Shown: piece after piece, positions 34,901 through 45,670 of the stretch
Layout: each line of letters begins with the position of its first letter
Numbering within the stretch: position 1 is the stretch's first letter
Assembly (NCBI GenBank): GCA_946554445.1
Contig: CAMNSD010000022.1
Span: 1 to 64,000 of the forward strand
Reading direction: 5' to 3'
Origin: an uncultured Lachnospiraceae bacterium
GTDB lineage: Bacteria > Bacillota > Clostridia > Lachnospirales > Lachnospiraceae
DNA length: 64,000 bases
Notes under the pieces: generated by a model
The model's database searches: none
Seen by the model: the letters and a program-made list of their open reading frames with translations, nothing else
Told to the model about the DNA's origin: nothing
Program-made: the position numbers and the translations under genes

Positions 34901-36940
34901 CTATATACCGATCGTCTCCACCACCGACATCCCTCGAATCCTCTGTACCGGCCCGGTCATGGCCGCCAGCGCCGAGACAATCATCACCGCCCCAATCACC
35001 ATACATTCCCCAAGCGGCAGGCTCCACATATCACCCCATCTTTCGGTAATCGCCCACCGATACAGATAATAATGGATCGGCAGGCCCAGGAAAAGTCCTT
35101 CCGCCAGTCCACCGGCAAGATAAGCAAAGGTCTCCGCCGCAATCATCTTCTGCAGCTGCCGGACGCTGATGCCGATTGCCCTCATAGCGCCGTACTGCCG
35201 CATCCGCGCCGCCACACTCATAGAAATGCTGTTGATAATATTAAAAGAAGCAATCAAGGCCACTACTGCCAGAAAGCCATAGACAAACAGCGCGAATGAA
35301 AAATAGACCGCCCTTGTCTCCCTGTTGTTGGCTCGGCTGTCCGAGAACTGGTATGCATCTCCCGCCATACTGCGAATCTCCTCCACCACCTCATCGGACA
35401 AATCTTGCAGCTGAATGTCCAAAACCATATTCTCCGTTCCATCTTGCATTTCCTTGGAAGAATCACGTATGAAAACCCGCTTTATATTTGGGTTTTCTTC
35501 CAACGCTGCAATGAGGGAATCCGATATCACGCCAGCTTCTTCTCCACTGACTATGGATACATCCGGCGTATCAGGACGCAGACTCACAATCGCATGTTTC
35601 ATAAAGTCAACCCCTATGCCAAATCCAAGAAATAGAATAATACTAAAGGCAAAAGAGGAAGTCAACAGAATCAAGTTTTTCCGGCTGCCTGCCGCATGAT
35701 GCAGTCCCAGCGCTGTCTCCACATGCATCCGTCTGGTATTGGCAGCTTTCTTCACAGCAAACACCGTATCGGCATTACCGGAAACCGCCGTCAATGGCGA
35801 AACTTGCGAAGCTTTGCGGGCCGGCGTCCGGCTTGCCAGAAGAACTGTCATCAAACCAATCAACAGACCTGCTCCCAACCCCAGCCAGCTGATTCCCCAT
35901 GCCGGCATTTCCCGAAACCAGGTAGGCGTAACCACCTGCAGCATCCTGCATAACCCCCACACCATCACCACACTGCCCAAAAGCCCTGTCGGAATGGCCT
36001 TCAAGCACCAGGAAGCCGCTTCCATCCGTACATAACGCCGCACCTGTTTTCCGGTGGCGCCCAGACACCGCAGCATCCCAAAAAACTCCGTGCGCTGCGC
36101 CACATTACTGTTCATACTTCCCCAAATCATCATCATACCGGAAACAGCCACCAGCACCGCCAGGATAAAGGCAATCAAATAAAGCCTCAGGATATAATTA
36201 TCACTGCTCTGCATCATGCTGCCCATTAGCTTCGCATTTTCACTGACCATATCTTCTGGAATGTGCAGTTTCTCACAGATATCCAAGATTGCCTTCTGTA
36301 TCCTGCAATGGGGTACAAATTCCACATAATAGGCAATATCTTCCTTCAGCGTTACATCCCGGAAACAGGACATATAAGTATCAATATTCATAAATACGCC
36401 GAAGGCGTCCGTCTTTAACAGCATAGAAGTATCTTCCACGAAGCCGCTGACTTCAAAGGATAAGGAACCATCAGGCGTTGTTACCTCCACCCTATCGCCC
36501 ACACCGAGTCCCTCTCTGTCCCGTAAACTTTCTGTTACGATTGCCTCACCTGCTTCTTTCGGAAAACTGCCCTCAAGCAGACGAGCACCCGGATATATCT
36601 CAAAAAAACTTTCATCAAACCCACACAGAACGGTTTGGACACCGGAAATCTCATATCCCATATCAAGCCTGTAATTTGTGACCGCATAACGAGTCACAGT
36701 TTTCACTTCCGGTCTGGCGGCCAACAGTGTCATCTGTTCCTCATCCAGTTCCCGGAACATCACATGCCAGGCGCCGTCCGTCATCACCGCCAGGTTTTTC
36801 TGGCTTTGCAGGAACATATCCGCCATCCCAAAAATCGCGGAAATTAAAAACACAGAGATGATAATGCACCACCTTGTCATTCGTGTCTGTCTGCGGTGTA
36901 CCTTTGCCGAAATGGGAATCAGATCAAGATAATTTTTCAT
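34901..36940 (-). CDS. FtsX/MacB-like ABC transporter permease
   Basis: The 679-residue permease has an N-terminal helix (about 25-45), a long extracellular domain (about 50-250), a first group of FtsX-type helices with EFFGMLRCLGATGKQV, and a C-terminal FtsX group with QYGAMRAIGISVRQLQKMI. These are the membrane and coupling-helix regions of MacB/Vex/LolC-type exporters. I chose the ATG at 36940, 7 nt after GGGAGGG. It overlaps the ATPase gene by 17 nt. Together with the next three genes it forms an exporter-plus-sensor module, probably for peptides or antimicrobials. Confidence 0.92.
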   Translation of the reverse strand: MKNYLDLIPISAKVHRRQTRMTRWCIIISVFLISAIFGMADMFLQSQKNLAVMTDGAWHVMFRELDEEQMTLLAARPEVKTVTRYAVTNYRLDMGYEISGVQTVLCGFDESFFEIYPGARLLEGSFPKEAGEAIVTESLRDREGLGVGDRVEVTTPDGSLSFEVSGFVEDTSMLLKTDAFGVFMNIDTYMSCFRDVTLKEDIAYYVEFVPHCRIQKAILDICEKLHIPEDMVSENAKLMGSMMQSSDNYILRLYLIAFILAVLVAVSGMMMIWGSMNSNVAQRTEFFGMLRCLGATGKQVRRYVRMEAASWCLKAIPTGLLGSVVMVWGLCRMLQVVTPTWFREMPAWGISWLGLGAGLLIGLMTVLLASRTPARKASQVSPLTAVSGNADTVFAVKKAANTRRMHVETALGLHHAAGSRKNLILLTSSFAFSIILFLGFGIGVDFMKHAIVSLRPDTPDVSIVSGEEAGVISDSLIAALEENPNIKRVFIRDSSKEMQDGTENMVLDIQLQDLSDEVVEEIRSMAGDAYQFSDSRANNRETRAVYFSFALFVYGFLAVVALIASFNIINSISMSVAARMRQYGAMRAIGISVRQLQKMIAAETFAYLAGGLAEGLFLGLPIHYYLYRWAITERWGDMWSLPLGECMVIGAVMIVSALAAMTGPVQRIRGMSVVETIGI

Positions 36941-37619
36941 TAACATTCCCTCCCAGATCATTTACACTACCATCAGACACCTGCATGACGCGGTCCACCC
37001 CTGTAATCAGATTCGGATTATGTGTGATCATCAAAATGGTCTGCTGAAACTGTCTGGATGCCTTCGTCAAAAGTTCCATCACATCCTGGCTGTTTCTCCG
37101 GTCCAGGTTACCAGTAGGTTCGTCCGCCAATATTATTTTGGGCTTTGTGATCAACGCCCTGCCGATCGCCACCCTCTGCTGCTGTCCGCCGGAAAGCTGT
37201 CCCGGCAGGTGCCTGCGTCTCTCCTGCAATCCCAACACCTCCAGAATCTCCTCCACCTGACTATTATCCGGCTTTTTATAATCCAATAACAAAGGGAAGA
37301 TCATATTCTGCTCCACGTTCAACTCCGGTATCAGATGAAAGGATTGAAAGATAAAGCCAATATTGCGGCGCCTGAAAATCGTCCTCTCCTCTTCCGCCAT
37401 GGCAAACAGGTCCTGGCCATCTATCAGAATCCTGCCACTTGTGGGTTCGTCCAATGCCCCGATACAGTTTAAAAGGGTGCTCTTGCCGGAACCGGACTCT
37501 CCAATCACTGCCGCGAACTCCCCCTTCTGCAGTGTGAAAGAAACGTGCTTTAAGGCCTCCACTTTCACATCGCCCCTGCCGTATGTTTTGCACAGATTTT
37601 CTACTCTCATGATTTCCAT
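36924..37619 (-). CDS. ABC transporter ATP-binding protein (LolD/MacB type)
   Basis: The 231-residue ATPase is counted from the ATG at 37619; a second ATG is at 37610. Motifs: Walker [11 protein letters not shown]-loop [11 protein letters not shown], signature [15 protein letters not shown], Walker [14 protein letters not shown] and H-loop MITHNP. These fit the MacB/LolD group that energises FtsX-like permeases. It lies directly before the permease and after the histidine kinase gene of the linked two-component system. Confidence 0.95.
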   Translation of the reverse strand: MEIMRVENLCKTYGRGDVKVEALKHVSFTLQKGEFAAVIGESGSGKSTLLNCIGALDEPTSGRILIDGQDLFAMAEEERTIFRRRNIGFIFQSFHLIPELNVEQNMIFPLLLDYKKPDNSQVEEILEVLGLQERRRHLPGQLSGGQQQRVAIGRALITKPKIILADEPTGNLDRRNSQDVMELLTKASRQFQQTILMITHNPNLITGVDRVMQVSDGSVNDLGGNVNEKLS

Positions 37620-37716
37620 GACATCCCTAATTCTCCTTCCCAGACCTTCCATCTTTTCTATTTGGTCCTTTCTGATAAGGATAGCAGGAACAGCTTACAA
37701 TCCCATGAAAATAATC

Positions 37717-38946
37717 TTACGGATTCGTAAGAAAAGAAATCGTAAAGACAGAACCTTCCCCAGGGGTACTGCTCACAGAGAGTATGCCGCCCTGTCCTTC
37801 TACAATGGATTTGGCAAGAGAAAGTCCGAGACCGATTCCCTGTCTGTTACGATCCCCCGGACTCCGATAAAACCGCTTGAAAATATGATGCATATCCTTT
37901 TCCGCAATGCCGCATCCATCATCTGCTACCGCCAACCGTAACATGGCTGGGGACCTCTCCCAGGAAATCACGATTACGCCGCCACTCTCCGTATGGTCCA
38001 GCGCATTTTTGATCAGGTTGGCCACAGCCTCCCTGGTCCACTGCCTATCACATAAAAGCATCGTCTCAGAATTTCCTTTAATAACAATCTGTTTGCCTTC
38101 CCTTTGTGCCCTGACGGATAAATCCTCCATTGCTTCGGTAATCAACTCGGAAACCGCTTGTTTCTCTTTTTGAAAAACAATGCTTCCGGCATCAATACGG
38201 CTCACCTTCAACACTGCCTGCACTAATTGTTCAATCCGCTCCAGGGATTGCATGGTTTTGTCCGAAAACCGCCTTACGGTCTCCACATGGTCCGGTTCCT
38301 GGGTTATGATCTCCGTATACATATGCAGCGCCGCCAGCGGTGTTTTCAGCTGATGGGAAATATCGGAAATGGTATCCTTTAAAAAGACTTTTACATGCTG
38401 CTCATTCTCACTCTGCGCCCGCAGGGCTGCCGCCAGTTCTTCCACTGCCGCAAACAACTGATAAATGCGCCCGGTTTCATTCTGTGGCAGGTGCTCCTCA
38501 AAATCCCCCTCTGAAAACTGCGCGATAATACTTTCTGCTTTCTGGTACAGATTTTCCCGCTGTCTTAGGAAACGAACCGTTATTCCCAGCAGCATGAACG
38601 CTAAAATCCCTGCCATGACAACCGTGATTTTCAAAAACAGGCGCACTGATTGATCTATCGTTGGAAAAATTCTGACAGACGCATCCTCCGTATGTCCAAG
38701 ACGCTGCAGCAACTCCACCCCTTCCCCGGTGACCACGGAACCTTTCAACGCCCTCGCGATTGAAGCCTGGTCAACTCCCTGTTCCATCAGGGAAGAAACC
38801 ATGGTCTGTTCGCGTTCAAAAATAAGATGTTGGGTTTCTTTTCCATGAAACCAGGAAAGAAAGAATATCCATAAGAAAAGAAACCCTATCAGACACATCA
38901 TATATGTGAAGTAATGCCGCGTGTTTTTTTCCTGCAAAATGCTCAT
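37717..38946 (-). CDS. sensor histidine kinase of the exporter module
   Basis: The 409-residue kinase has two membrane helices (about 13-33 and 107-127) flanking a short extracellular loop, a HAMP-like linker, a HisKA domain with SDISHQLKTPLAALHMYTE, and a HATPase with NLIKNALDHTESG and ADDGCGIAEKD. The layout resembles VncS-type kinases linked to Vex exporters. GGAGGG precedes the ATG. It follows the response regulator by 15 nt. Confidence 0.93.
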   Translation of the reverse strand: MSILQEKNTRHYFTYMMCLIGFLFLWIFFLSWFHGKETQHLIFEREQTMVSSLMEQGVDQASIARALKGSVVTGEGVELLQRLGHTEDASVRIFPTIDQSVRLFLKITVVMAGILAFMLLGITVRFLRQRENLYQKAESIIAQFSEGDFEEHLPQNETGRIYQLFAAVEELAAALRAQSENEQHVKVFLKDTISDISHQLKTPLAALHMYTEIITQEPDHVETVRRFSDKTMQSLERIEQLVQAVLKVSRIDAGSIVFQKEKQAVSELITEAMEDLSVRAQREGKQIVIKGNSETMLLCDRQWTREAVANLIKNALDHTESGGVIVISWERSPAMLRLAVADDGCGIAEKDMHHIFKRFYRSPGDRNRQGIGLGLSLAKSIVEGQGGILSVSSTPGEGSVFTISFLTNP

Positions 38947-38961
38947 ATGAACCCTCCATGA

Positions 38962-39651
38962 TCATATCCGCCACGTATATCCAAATCCCCGCACCGTCAG
39001 CAAATGCTCTGGATTGGACGGATCTTCCTCTATTTTCTCCCGCAGTCTGCGGATATAGACAGACAGCGTGTTGTCATCCACAAAATTGCCGTTTCCATCC
39101 CAAAGCACATCCAGGATGGTATTTCGCAGTACCGTCTGTCCCGCATTGCGGACCAGCAGACACAGTAAACGATATTCCGCAACGGTCAAATCTAGTGTCT
39201 GATTCCCCATAGAAACTCTGCCACCCAGCAGATCAATTGTTAACGGCCCGGAGGAAAGCATCTTTGCTTCGTCCTTTTCTCCGGCACCGCATCTTCGCAG
39301 CAATGCCCTGATCCTGGAACACAATTCCCCCAACTTAAAAGGTTTCGTGACATAATCATCCGCGCCGCTGTCCAGCCCCCGTATCACATTGACCTCTTCG
39401 TCCAAAGCCGTCAGGAAAATAATCGGCACCTGGTTTCCCTGGCCCCTTACAAAACTGCACACATCCATACCATTTCCATCTGGCAGTGTCACATCCAGCA
39501 AAAGCAGGCTATATGTTTCCTTATGCAAATATTCATGTGCCTGCCTGACAGTCTGCGCCACATCCACGATATAGCCGTTTTTAGCAAGAGAATATGTGAG
39601 ACCGTCTATCAGACTGGCATCATCTTCTAGCAAAAGTATCTTATGTTCCAT
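38962..39651 (-). CDS. OmpR family response regulator
   Basis: The 229-residue regulator has a receiver (about 1-115) with acidic LLEDDASL, phospho-acceptor in LLLDVTLPDGNGMD and Lys in YVTKPFKLGEL, then an OmpR-type winged helix (about 135-227) with DDNTLSVYIRRLREKIEED. AAGGAG lies 8 nt before the ATG. First gene of the regulator-kinase-ATPase-permease module; a TATAAT box lies at 39722-39717 without a good -35. Confidence 0.94.
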   Translation of the reverse strand: MEHKILLLEDDASLIDGLTYSLAKNGYIVDVAQTVRQAHEYLHKETYSLLLLDVTLPDGNGMDVCSFVRGQGNQVPIIFLTALDEEVNVIRGLDSGADDYVTKPFKLGELCSRIRALLRRCGAGEKDEAKMLSSGPLTIDLLGGRVSMGNQTLDLTVAEYRLLCLLVRNAGQTVLRNTILDVLWDGNGNFVDDNTLSVYIRRLREKIEEDPSNPEHLLTVRGFGYTWRI

Positions 39652-39675
39652 GAAATTTACTCCTTATTACAATCA

Positions 39676-39694
39676 GGGCGGCCAGAAGCCGCCC
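39676..39694 (-). terminator. GC-rich hairpin between chemoreceptor and response regulator genes
   Basis: GGGCGGC and GCCGCCC form a perfect 7-bp stem with a 5-nt loop. No T-run follows on either strand, so it may be a weak terminator of the chemoreceptor gene or a leader structure of the regulator mRNA. Confidence 0.4.
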
Positions 39695-39757
39695 CGATAA
39701 CATGTCTTATATTGAAATTATAACACTTCAGATATAGTTTTTCCCGCTGCTTCCAGA

Positions 39758-41635
39758 TTATGCCTCGATCATTTCCAACAGACTGCCCGTGATGTCAGCC
39801 ATATTGGAGGAAGCCTCTTTCGTGTTCTGAGAAATATCCACATTCTCTGTCACCACATTGGTAATCTGAACCAACTGCTTGACGGCAAGATCCACAATCG
39901 ATACATTCTGCTGTACCATCTGAGATATGGATTCCACATCATGTCTGGACTGTTCAATATTTTTCACTACCACGCCAAAGGTACTCACCGTCTGCTCCGT
40001 GATATCCTGTCCTTCCTTCACAGCCTGCAGGGAATTCGTGATCAGTTCGTTAGTCTCTTTCGCAGCCTGTGCACTTCTCGCCGCAAGCTCACCTACCTGG
40101 GAAGCAACCACCGCAAATCCTCTGCCTGATTCACCGGCCCTGGCGGCCTCAATGGATGCATTCAGGGAAAGCAGATTGGTCTGCTCGGCAATGGAATTGA
40201 TCTCATCAATGATTTTCTCAATCTGCATGGACATATCGCTGATCTTCTGCATGGAATTCTGCAACAAAGTCATCTGTGACTGTGTCTCCACAATTTCCCC
40301 AGCAGTCGCGGCCGATGCGGCGGTAATCTCATTGGATGCATTCACACTGTTGTTCAATTCCTGCGTAAGCTGTTCCATAATCTTCTCCAGATCTGAAACT
40401 GCCTGTTCCTGTCTCTCCGTACCATTGTATATGCTGTCCGCATTTTCCAGAGTCCTGCCAGACACCTGACTCAATTCCCTGCAGGCATCCTTCACATTCT
40501 GAATCAACACCCGGTTGTTCTCCACATCCTGCTCCTGCTGTTCCATCAACTTCTCATTCTCCCGCATACTCTGGCAGATGCTCTCCACCATTTTATTAAT
40601 GCTGGATGAAAGCTGCGCGTATTCCGGATTGCCTTCCTCATGGATGACAATGTCAAAATTGCCCTCTGCGATTTCCTTCGTACCGTTGGTAATATTATTG
40701 ATTCCCTTAACAATCTTACTGTCAACCATCCGGTTTATTGTGAAAAGCAGCACCCCAAAAATCACAAGCATACTGAAAGATACGATAAGTGTCTGGTTAC
40801 GGCGCGCCGCATAGTATTCCGATGCGGGAAGAAATGTGCCGATCACCATATCCCCGTTATCTTCGGCATTGTAGTAACCAGATACTCCATTAATCTTTAC
40901 CTTGCCATGTCCTATAAGGCTCTGTGGAAAACCAATCTCTGCGGCCGATGTGCCTACCAACTCAGTATCTGGATAAGCAAGCAACAGTCCACTTTCTTTA
41001 TCTATCGCATAAACATAGCCGTTTGTACCAAAATCAATTTCATTAAGTACCACGGATACGTCAGTGCCTGCAAGCGCTTTCTCCAAAACCTCCGGGCGCA
41101 CCCCTACTTGTACCAGTCCTTTCGCATCTGTCCTGGCCACACCGATATACTGCATGATGATCCCTTCTGCAACGTTCTTCTGAGGTTCCTGCACAATCTC
41201 GATGGTAGGATCGTCCACGATCACCATAAACGCATTGGACTGCTCACCGCTCTTCATATCAAAACCTACATAGGCATCAATGGAACTGCTGGTGATGATT
41301 CCCTCCGCGTCAATAATATGTACTTCATTCACCATCAGCCTATCCCTGATCTCAAGCAGTTTTTGCTGATCATCTGCAATGGAAGGCTGCGCCGAAAGCA
41401 TATCGGCAAAAGCTCTTGCCTTGGCAAGATTATTCTGTCCAAGATTTTCCGTAAGCTGTGCAATATTTTCCTCGTTGCCAGCCAGTTTTTCCCTCACATC
41501 AGCCAGTTTGTTCTGGCTGGAAATCTTATTACTATAGCTGTTCGTGACTGTTTGCAATGTAAATATTGCAATGATTGTGACCAATAATGCTACAATCATG
41601 TAGATAAAAAGTCTTTTGGTAAATATTTTTTTCAT
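39758..41635 (-). CDS. methyl-accepting chemotaxis protein
   Basis: The 625-residue chemoreceptor has TM1 (about 8-30), a dCache-type sensor (about 35-275) with [20 protein letters not shown] and [22 protein letters not shown]2 (about 280-300), HAMP and a signalling domain with the hairpin tip [20 protein letters not shown]. It signals to CheA/CheW; attractant unknown, small acids or amino acids being usual dCache ligands. A clear promoter lies upstream. Chemosensory kinase genes are not in the window. Confidence 0.94.
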   Translation of the reverse strand: MKKIFTKRLFIYMIVALLVTIIAIFTLQTVTNSYSNKISSQNKLADVREKLAGNEENIAQLTENLGQNNLAKARAFADMLSAQPSIADDQQKLLEIRDRLMVNEVHIIDAEGIITSSSIDAYVGFDMKSGEQSNAFMVIVDDPTIEIVQEPQKNVAEGIIMQYIGVARTDAKGLVQVGVRPEVLEKALAGTDVSVVLNEIDFGTNGYVYAIDKESGLLLAYPDTELVGTSAAEIGFPQSLIGHGKVKINGVSGYYNAEDNGDMVIGTFLPASEYYAARRNQTLIVSFSMLVIFGVLLFTINRMVDSKIVKGINNITNGTKEIAEGNFDIVIHEEGNPEYAQLSSSINKMVESICQSMRENEKLMEQQEQDVENNRVLIQNVKDACRELSQVSGRTLENADSIYNGTERQEQAVSDLEKIMEQLTQELNNSVNASNEITAASAATAGEIVETQSQMTLLQNSMQKISDMSMQIEKIIDEINSIAEQTNLLSLNASIEAARAGESGRGFAVVASQVGELAARSAQAAKETNELITNSLQAVKEGQDITEQTVSTFGVVVKNIEQSRHDVESISQMVQQNVSIVDLAVKQLVQITNVVTENVDISQNTKEASSNMADITGSLLEMIEA

Positions 41636-41726
41636 AATTTCCGTATCCTTTCTTGCAATTTTACACTGTTATGTGGAATCACAACATCTCCACTCAAAAC
41701 AAACGATTCATCATACCCTATTTGAC

Positions 41727-41755
41727 ATTATATATGGTATTTCTTCTCTTTTCAA
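41727..41755 (-). promoter_or_regulatory. sigma-A promoter of the first chemoreceptor gene
   Basis: Minus strand TTGAAA (41755-41750), 17 nt, TATAAT (41732-41727), leaving a leader of about 85 nt. Confidence 0.7.
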
Positions 41756-41879
41756 GACTGCTCGGGCAGTTAATTTGCAATTGTATATCCGTCCTTTATC
41801 AGAGTGCTGATACTGGAAAAAACCATGTATCTCTATTGTAAGGAATCATTTCATCCGTCATACACAATATGACGCCCAG

Positions 41880-42775
41880 CTACACGTCCATTGCACCATT
41901 CTCAATCGTCTCCGCGCTTGGCCACCGGCAAAGATAAGCTGCCAGGCCGGTATCCAGAAAATATACTTTTGGCGTCTTGACAAGACGTTTAGTAAGATTC
42001 GTAAAATAAGGATGCAGTATAAATATAACCCCTGACTTTTCCAAAATGGAAACCCATTCTTTGGCTGTCGGCGCAGATATGCCGATTGCTTTTGCAATCT
42101 CACTGTATTTCAATTCCTGTGCAGTCCTCGCCGCCATAAAGACCAGGAAATCATAAAACTCACTTAATTTTCCTACTTGTGAAAGTTCGTGAATATCCCG
42201 CTCCAGATATGTGTTAATATAATCCGTATAAAACCGGTCCCGATTCAAATCCGTGGCTGCCATCTTAGGCATACTCCCTTGAAAAATACGCTCATACATC
42301 TGATGGATATCTTTGGATTGATTTTCTTTCATACGCTCACGAAGTTCTTCTAATGCCGGATGAAAAATTCTGCCTTCCCGCCCTTCAAGTTCTGCCGTAG
42401 ACAGACCTGCCATATCAAAAACCGCAATGCGCCCTGACAAAGATTCCGATACATTTTCCATCATCCTGAATTTCTGTGAACCTGTCAGCCAGTACATTCC
42501 ATTGTTATCTTCACCTTCCAACGCCTTCTGGTCCACAATCCGTTTCATCTCTAATAAAATGGACGGCACTCTCTGAAATTCATCAATCAACAACGGATAT
42601 CCATAAGTTTCAAAAAAAAGAGCCGGATCCTGTTTGGCCAGACGCCTGGCATTGCCATCATCCAACGTTACATACCTGCGTTCCTTTTCCTTCATGTGAT
42701 AAAGCATGGTCGATTTTCCCACCTGTCTCTGACCACATACCATAACAACCGGATAATATTGAAAAGCCTTTTTCT
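41880..42775 (-). pseudogene. truncated DUF4143 AAA ATPase
   Basis: Fragment of an ATPase with a DUF4143 C-terminal domain. Walker A is GQRQVGKST, Walker B is PLLIDEFQRVP, sensor WLTGSQKFRMM, then the ERDIHELSQVGKL and SAPTAKEWVSILEKSGVIF parts of DUF4143. The ATG at 42743 lies inside the strand before Walker A: codons upstream still encode FQYYPVV in frame, so the true N-terminus is lost into the next gene. At the other end the frame stops after DTGLAAYLCRWPS plus a few residues, about 100 residues short of the usual end. Both ends missing indicates a decayed gene. Confidence 0.75.
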
Positions 42776-45061
42776 CTACGGCTCTACTATCGGAATCTCC
42801 AATTCCCCTTTCTCTATCGTATTGGACAGATACCGGAAGGTCCCATCATCATGCGGCTCCACGGTAACTCTGCTTGTAAACGCACAGTCGGAATCATAGT
42901 CCGGCCACACGCCGTCAACCATAAGGGTGATCGTCCCGTCCGCATTTTCCACATAGTCCACTACTTCGCCAAAGGGCGGATATTGCCTGGAGAAAATCAT
43001 CTCATAAGGATAACTGTCCGTGTCCGCCTGATAACCGCATTTTTCCCGAACCTGTTCTACGTTCACCGGAAAATAAGTGGTCATGATCCTCTCATAAGTC
43101 TTAGCCGGTATCTCCCCGTTCTTTGGCTGAATTTCCTTTCCCGTATCAATCCGGTAAATATCCTCGAACATACAGGGCATCAGGATATCCTCCGCATTAT
43201 TACTGTCCCAGTTTGTCGCAAAAGCATTGTAGTTTACATAACTTATACCGCGCACATATCGTTCCGTCAATTCCCTGCATTCATCGGAAAGCGGTGAAAC
43301 CCGCCAGTACTGACTCAGGCTGGCATGATAAGGCACATCTTCATAGGCGTAAATAAAGTACCCCTTGTCCGTCAGTTTTATCTGTTTAATGTCACTGACC
43401 TCTGCAGACGTAATCTCCGGCACACCGCCCTCCTGCCATGCAACCTGGATATAGCAGGTCTGTAACTTTCCCGCCCGATACATAAAGGTACATACGCCGA
43501 TTGTCCCATTCGCCCTGACATCACACACCGTGACCGTGGCGTCCTGCTTGTTCTGATATGCATCATAAAAATCCCGAATCGCTTCAGGATTTTGCATATT
43601 GGCATCCTCCGTCACACTGACATACCCCGCCTCTCCCAACAGGGATACCACCTTGTTTCTCTGCTCCCTGGTAAAATCCTTTACAATATGGCCATAGATT
43701 AAATCCTCTTCTACCGCCGCGTCCCGATATACTTCCTCGACCTGTCTGACTGCTGTTAGGGCTTCCTGTTTCAGCTTTTCCTTTTCCGTTTCAGAAAACA
43801 GGCTTCCCTCTCCGCCGGCATACCCCTCACTGTTATCATCCCCGCCGCTGTAAGTTTCCTCCCACTGCTCTTTATTCATCCGCTCAGCATGCCACCAAGC
43901 ATCATACTGCTCTTCCGGATAAACCACCTGATTGGACACATATTGAAAACCACCGTCTTCCAGCGGCCGGATCACCGTTTCATGGGTAAATGCCCTGGAT
44001 GTATTTTCTTCCGGGTATACGGCGTTTACCGTAAGCGTTATGGTCCCGTCACTGTTTTCCAGATACTCTACCACTTCCGGATAGGGAATATCCGCATAGT
44101 CGCTCTCCTCCAATCCCCTTGGGCTGTATTCATAGGTCTCCCCTGCGGGGACGTAAACTGTCTTTTGCCGCAGCAAGTCATCTTCTATCCTGAAATATCT
44201 GCCGATCACTGTTTCAAAAATATCTGCCGGTATCTGGTAAACCGCCTCCGCATTTAAATTATCATCCGCAGTATAAGGAACCAATCGCTGATAAATATCG
44301 GGATAGAATTTATCAAACAAATCATAAAAATCCAACGCCCCATAATCCGTTTCATTCCAATCCACCAGAAACAGGTTGTTTTTCCTGTACCCCATAGGCA
44401 ACAGGTAGTACCGATTCAGTTCCCTGCATCTCTCAGGAAGCGGCTCCACCCTAATGGCCACGTGTTCTGTCGCATCACTGGCCACAAGCGCATGATAACT
44501 TTCGGAATAAAACGTTCCCGCGAACACAAGATAACCCTCTTTCGTATACTGCCAGTCCTGCGCCGTATAAGTGGCTGTATTAATATTTTCCAGTTTCCCA
44601 TCCACGTACTGATAATATCCTCTTTCGACCTCCACCACACCATCTTCTGTCCGGAAATCATATTGGATAAATCCGCTGGAACCGGTAATCACAATGAGCG
44701 TCAATTCCGCAGGCTCCTTTTCCTCTGCTGCCTTACAAAACTCCTCAACCCGCTGTGGATTTGCCATATCAATCTGGTTGTTCTCATCCACTGCTGCGTA
44801 ACCAGCTCTGCCCAGACTCTCAATCCAGCTTTCCATCACTTCCGTATATTCCGTTATGCCTTCCTGCTGCACCTTCTCATAAACATCATGATAAAGCGCG
44901 GCGATATGTTCTACCGCCGCGTTATCCTGTTCTTCCTTCTCAGTTAATGATACTCTGTAACCGGGTACTGTCTCTTCCGTATCAACAGCATCCTTATTGC
45001 CGCATCCACTCAGTAAAAGCGCTATACCGATACCAAGTACTGCTGTCAATCGTTTCATCAT
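42776..45061 (-). CDS. large lipoprotein with internally duplicated domain (DUF6070-like)
   Basis: The 761-residue lipoprotein has a signal peptide ending in LLLSGC. The mature part contains two similar halves, about 60-385 and 430-755: each ends with a block carrying EVVEYLENSDGTITLTVNAV in the first and EVVDYVENADGTITLMVDGV in the second, followed by AFT, a V..P..DG and YVSN/YLSN. I associate it, not firmly, with an uncharacterised Lachnospiraceae family (DUF6070). It lies 27 nt after an SRPBCC protein gene. Function unknown; surface location is certain from the lipobox. Confidence 0.82.
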   Translation of the reverse strand: MMKRLTAVLGIGIALLLSGCGNKDAVDTEETVPGYRVSLTEKEEQDNAAVEHIAALYHDVYEKVQQEGITEYTEVMESWIESLGRAGYAAVDENNQIDMANPQRVEEFCKAAEEKEPAELTLIVITGSSGFIQYDFRTEDGVVEVERGYYQYVDGKLENINTATYTAQDWQYTKEGYLVFAGTFYSESYHALVASDATEHVAIRVEPLPERCRELNRYYLLPMGYRKNNLFLVDWNETDYGALDFYDLFDKFYPDIYQRLVPYTADDNLNAEAVYQIPADIFETVIGRYFRIEDDLLRQKTVYVPAGETYEYSPRGLEESDYADIPYPEVVEYLENSDGTITLTVNAVYPEENTSRAFTHETVIRPLEDGGFQYVSNQVVYPEEQYDAWWHAERMNKEQWEETYSGGDDNSEGYAGGEGSLFSETEKEKLKQEALTAVRQVEEVYRDAAVEEDLIYGHIVKDFTREQRNKVVSLLGEAGYVSVTEDANMQNPEAIRDFYDAYQNKQDATVTVCDVRANGTIGVCTFMYRAGKLQTCYIQVAWQEGGVPEITSAEVSDIKQIKLTDKGYFIYAYEDVPYHASLSQYWRVSPLSDECRELTERYVRGISYVNYNAFATNWDSNNAEDILMPCMFEDIYRIDTGKEIQPKNGEIPAKTYERIMTTYFPVNVEQVREKCGYQADTDSYPYEMIFSRQYPPFGEVVDYVENADGTITLMVDGVWPDYDSDCAFTSRVTVEPHDDGTFRYLSNTIEKGELEIPIVEP

Positions 45062-45088
45062 GCTCTTACAAAATCCCTGACCTCTCCA

Positions 45089-45502
45089 TTATTTACTCAC
45101 CCTGTCTGCCCCTTCAAGCGCTTTCCTAAGGTCCGCAATATACTGCGCCTGCTGTTTTTTCAGATATGCCTTAATAAACAGATTCATGATCGGATTGTTG
45201 ACCTGCACTTCTTCTGTGAAAGTTATCTGTGTGCCGCCGTCTTTTTCCTCAAAGATACCGCTCCATCGCCCGCTCATATTTTTGTTTTCCATGGTAAAAC
45301 GATATTCCCGACACGGTTCTTTGGCTGTGATACAAAAATGTGTCACGAATCCGTCCTTGGTATATTCGTCAAAATTCTGTTCATCCACTACCTCGATTCC
45401 AGACAGGTCACTACGCCATCCGTAATTAGCGTTATCCGTGACAATGTCCCAGACTGTCTTGCAGTCACAGGAAAACTGCGCTGTTATGGTTGACTGTTTC
45501 AT
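45089..45502 (-). CDS. SRPBCC (START-like) family protein
   Basis: The 137-residue protein has the helix-grip fold of SRPBCC proteins: FSCDCKTVWDIVTDNANYGW at the N-terminus, a central beta-sheet and the long C-terminal helix with FIKAYLKKQQAQYIADLR. Such proteins bind hydrophobic ligands. GGAGGGG 7 nt before the ATG at 45502 decides that start over 45544. Probably co-transcribed with the large lipoprotein gene. Confidence 0.88.
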   Translation of the reverse strand: MKQSTITAQFSCDCKTVWDIVTDNANYGWRSDLSGIEVVDEQNFDEYTKDGFVTHFCITAKEPCREYRFTMENKNMSGRWSGIFEEKDGGTQITFTEEVQVNNPIMNLFIKAYLKKQQAQYIADLRKALEGADRVSK

Positions 45503-45566
45503 CCTGTTGTCCCCTCCATTTCTTTCTGTACGCAAAGTCCTCAATCATCATACTCTGTCTGTTAGA

Positions 45567-45595
45567 ATTATACAGCCAAACTGATATTTTTTCCA
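45567..45595 (-). promoter_or_regulatory. promoter of the SRPBCC/lipoprotein genes
   Basis: Minus strand TGGAAA (45595-45590), 17 nt, TATAAT (45572-45567). Confidence 0.55.
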
Positions 45596-45670
45596 CATAT
45601 TAAACGGATTTTTACTGTACACATGAAGGCGACAGCCACTATTTCCCGATTCTGCCCGAATTTATCAAAT

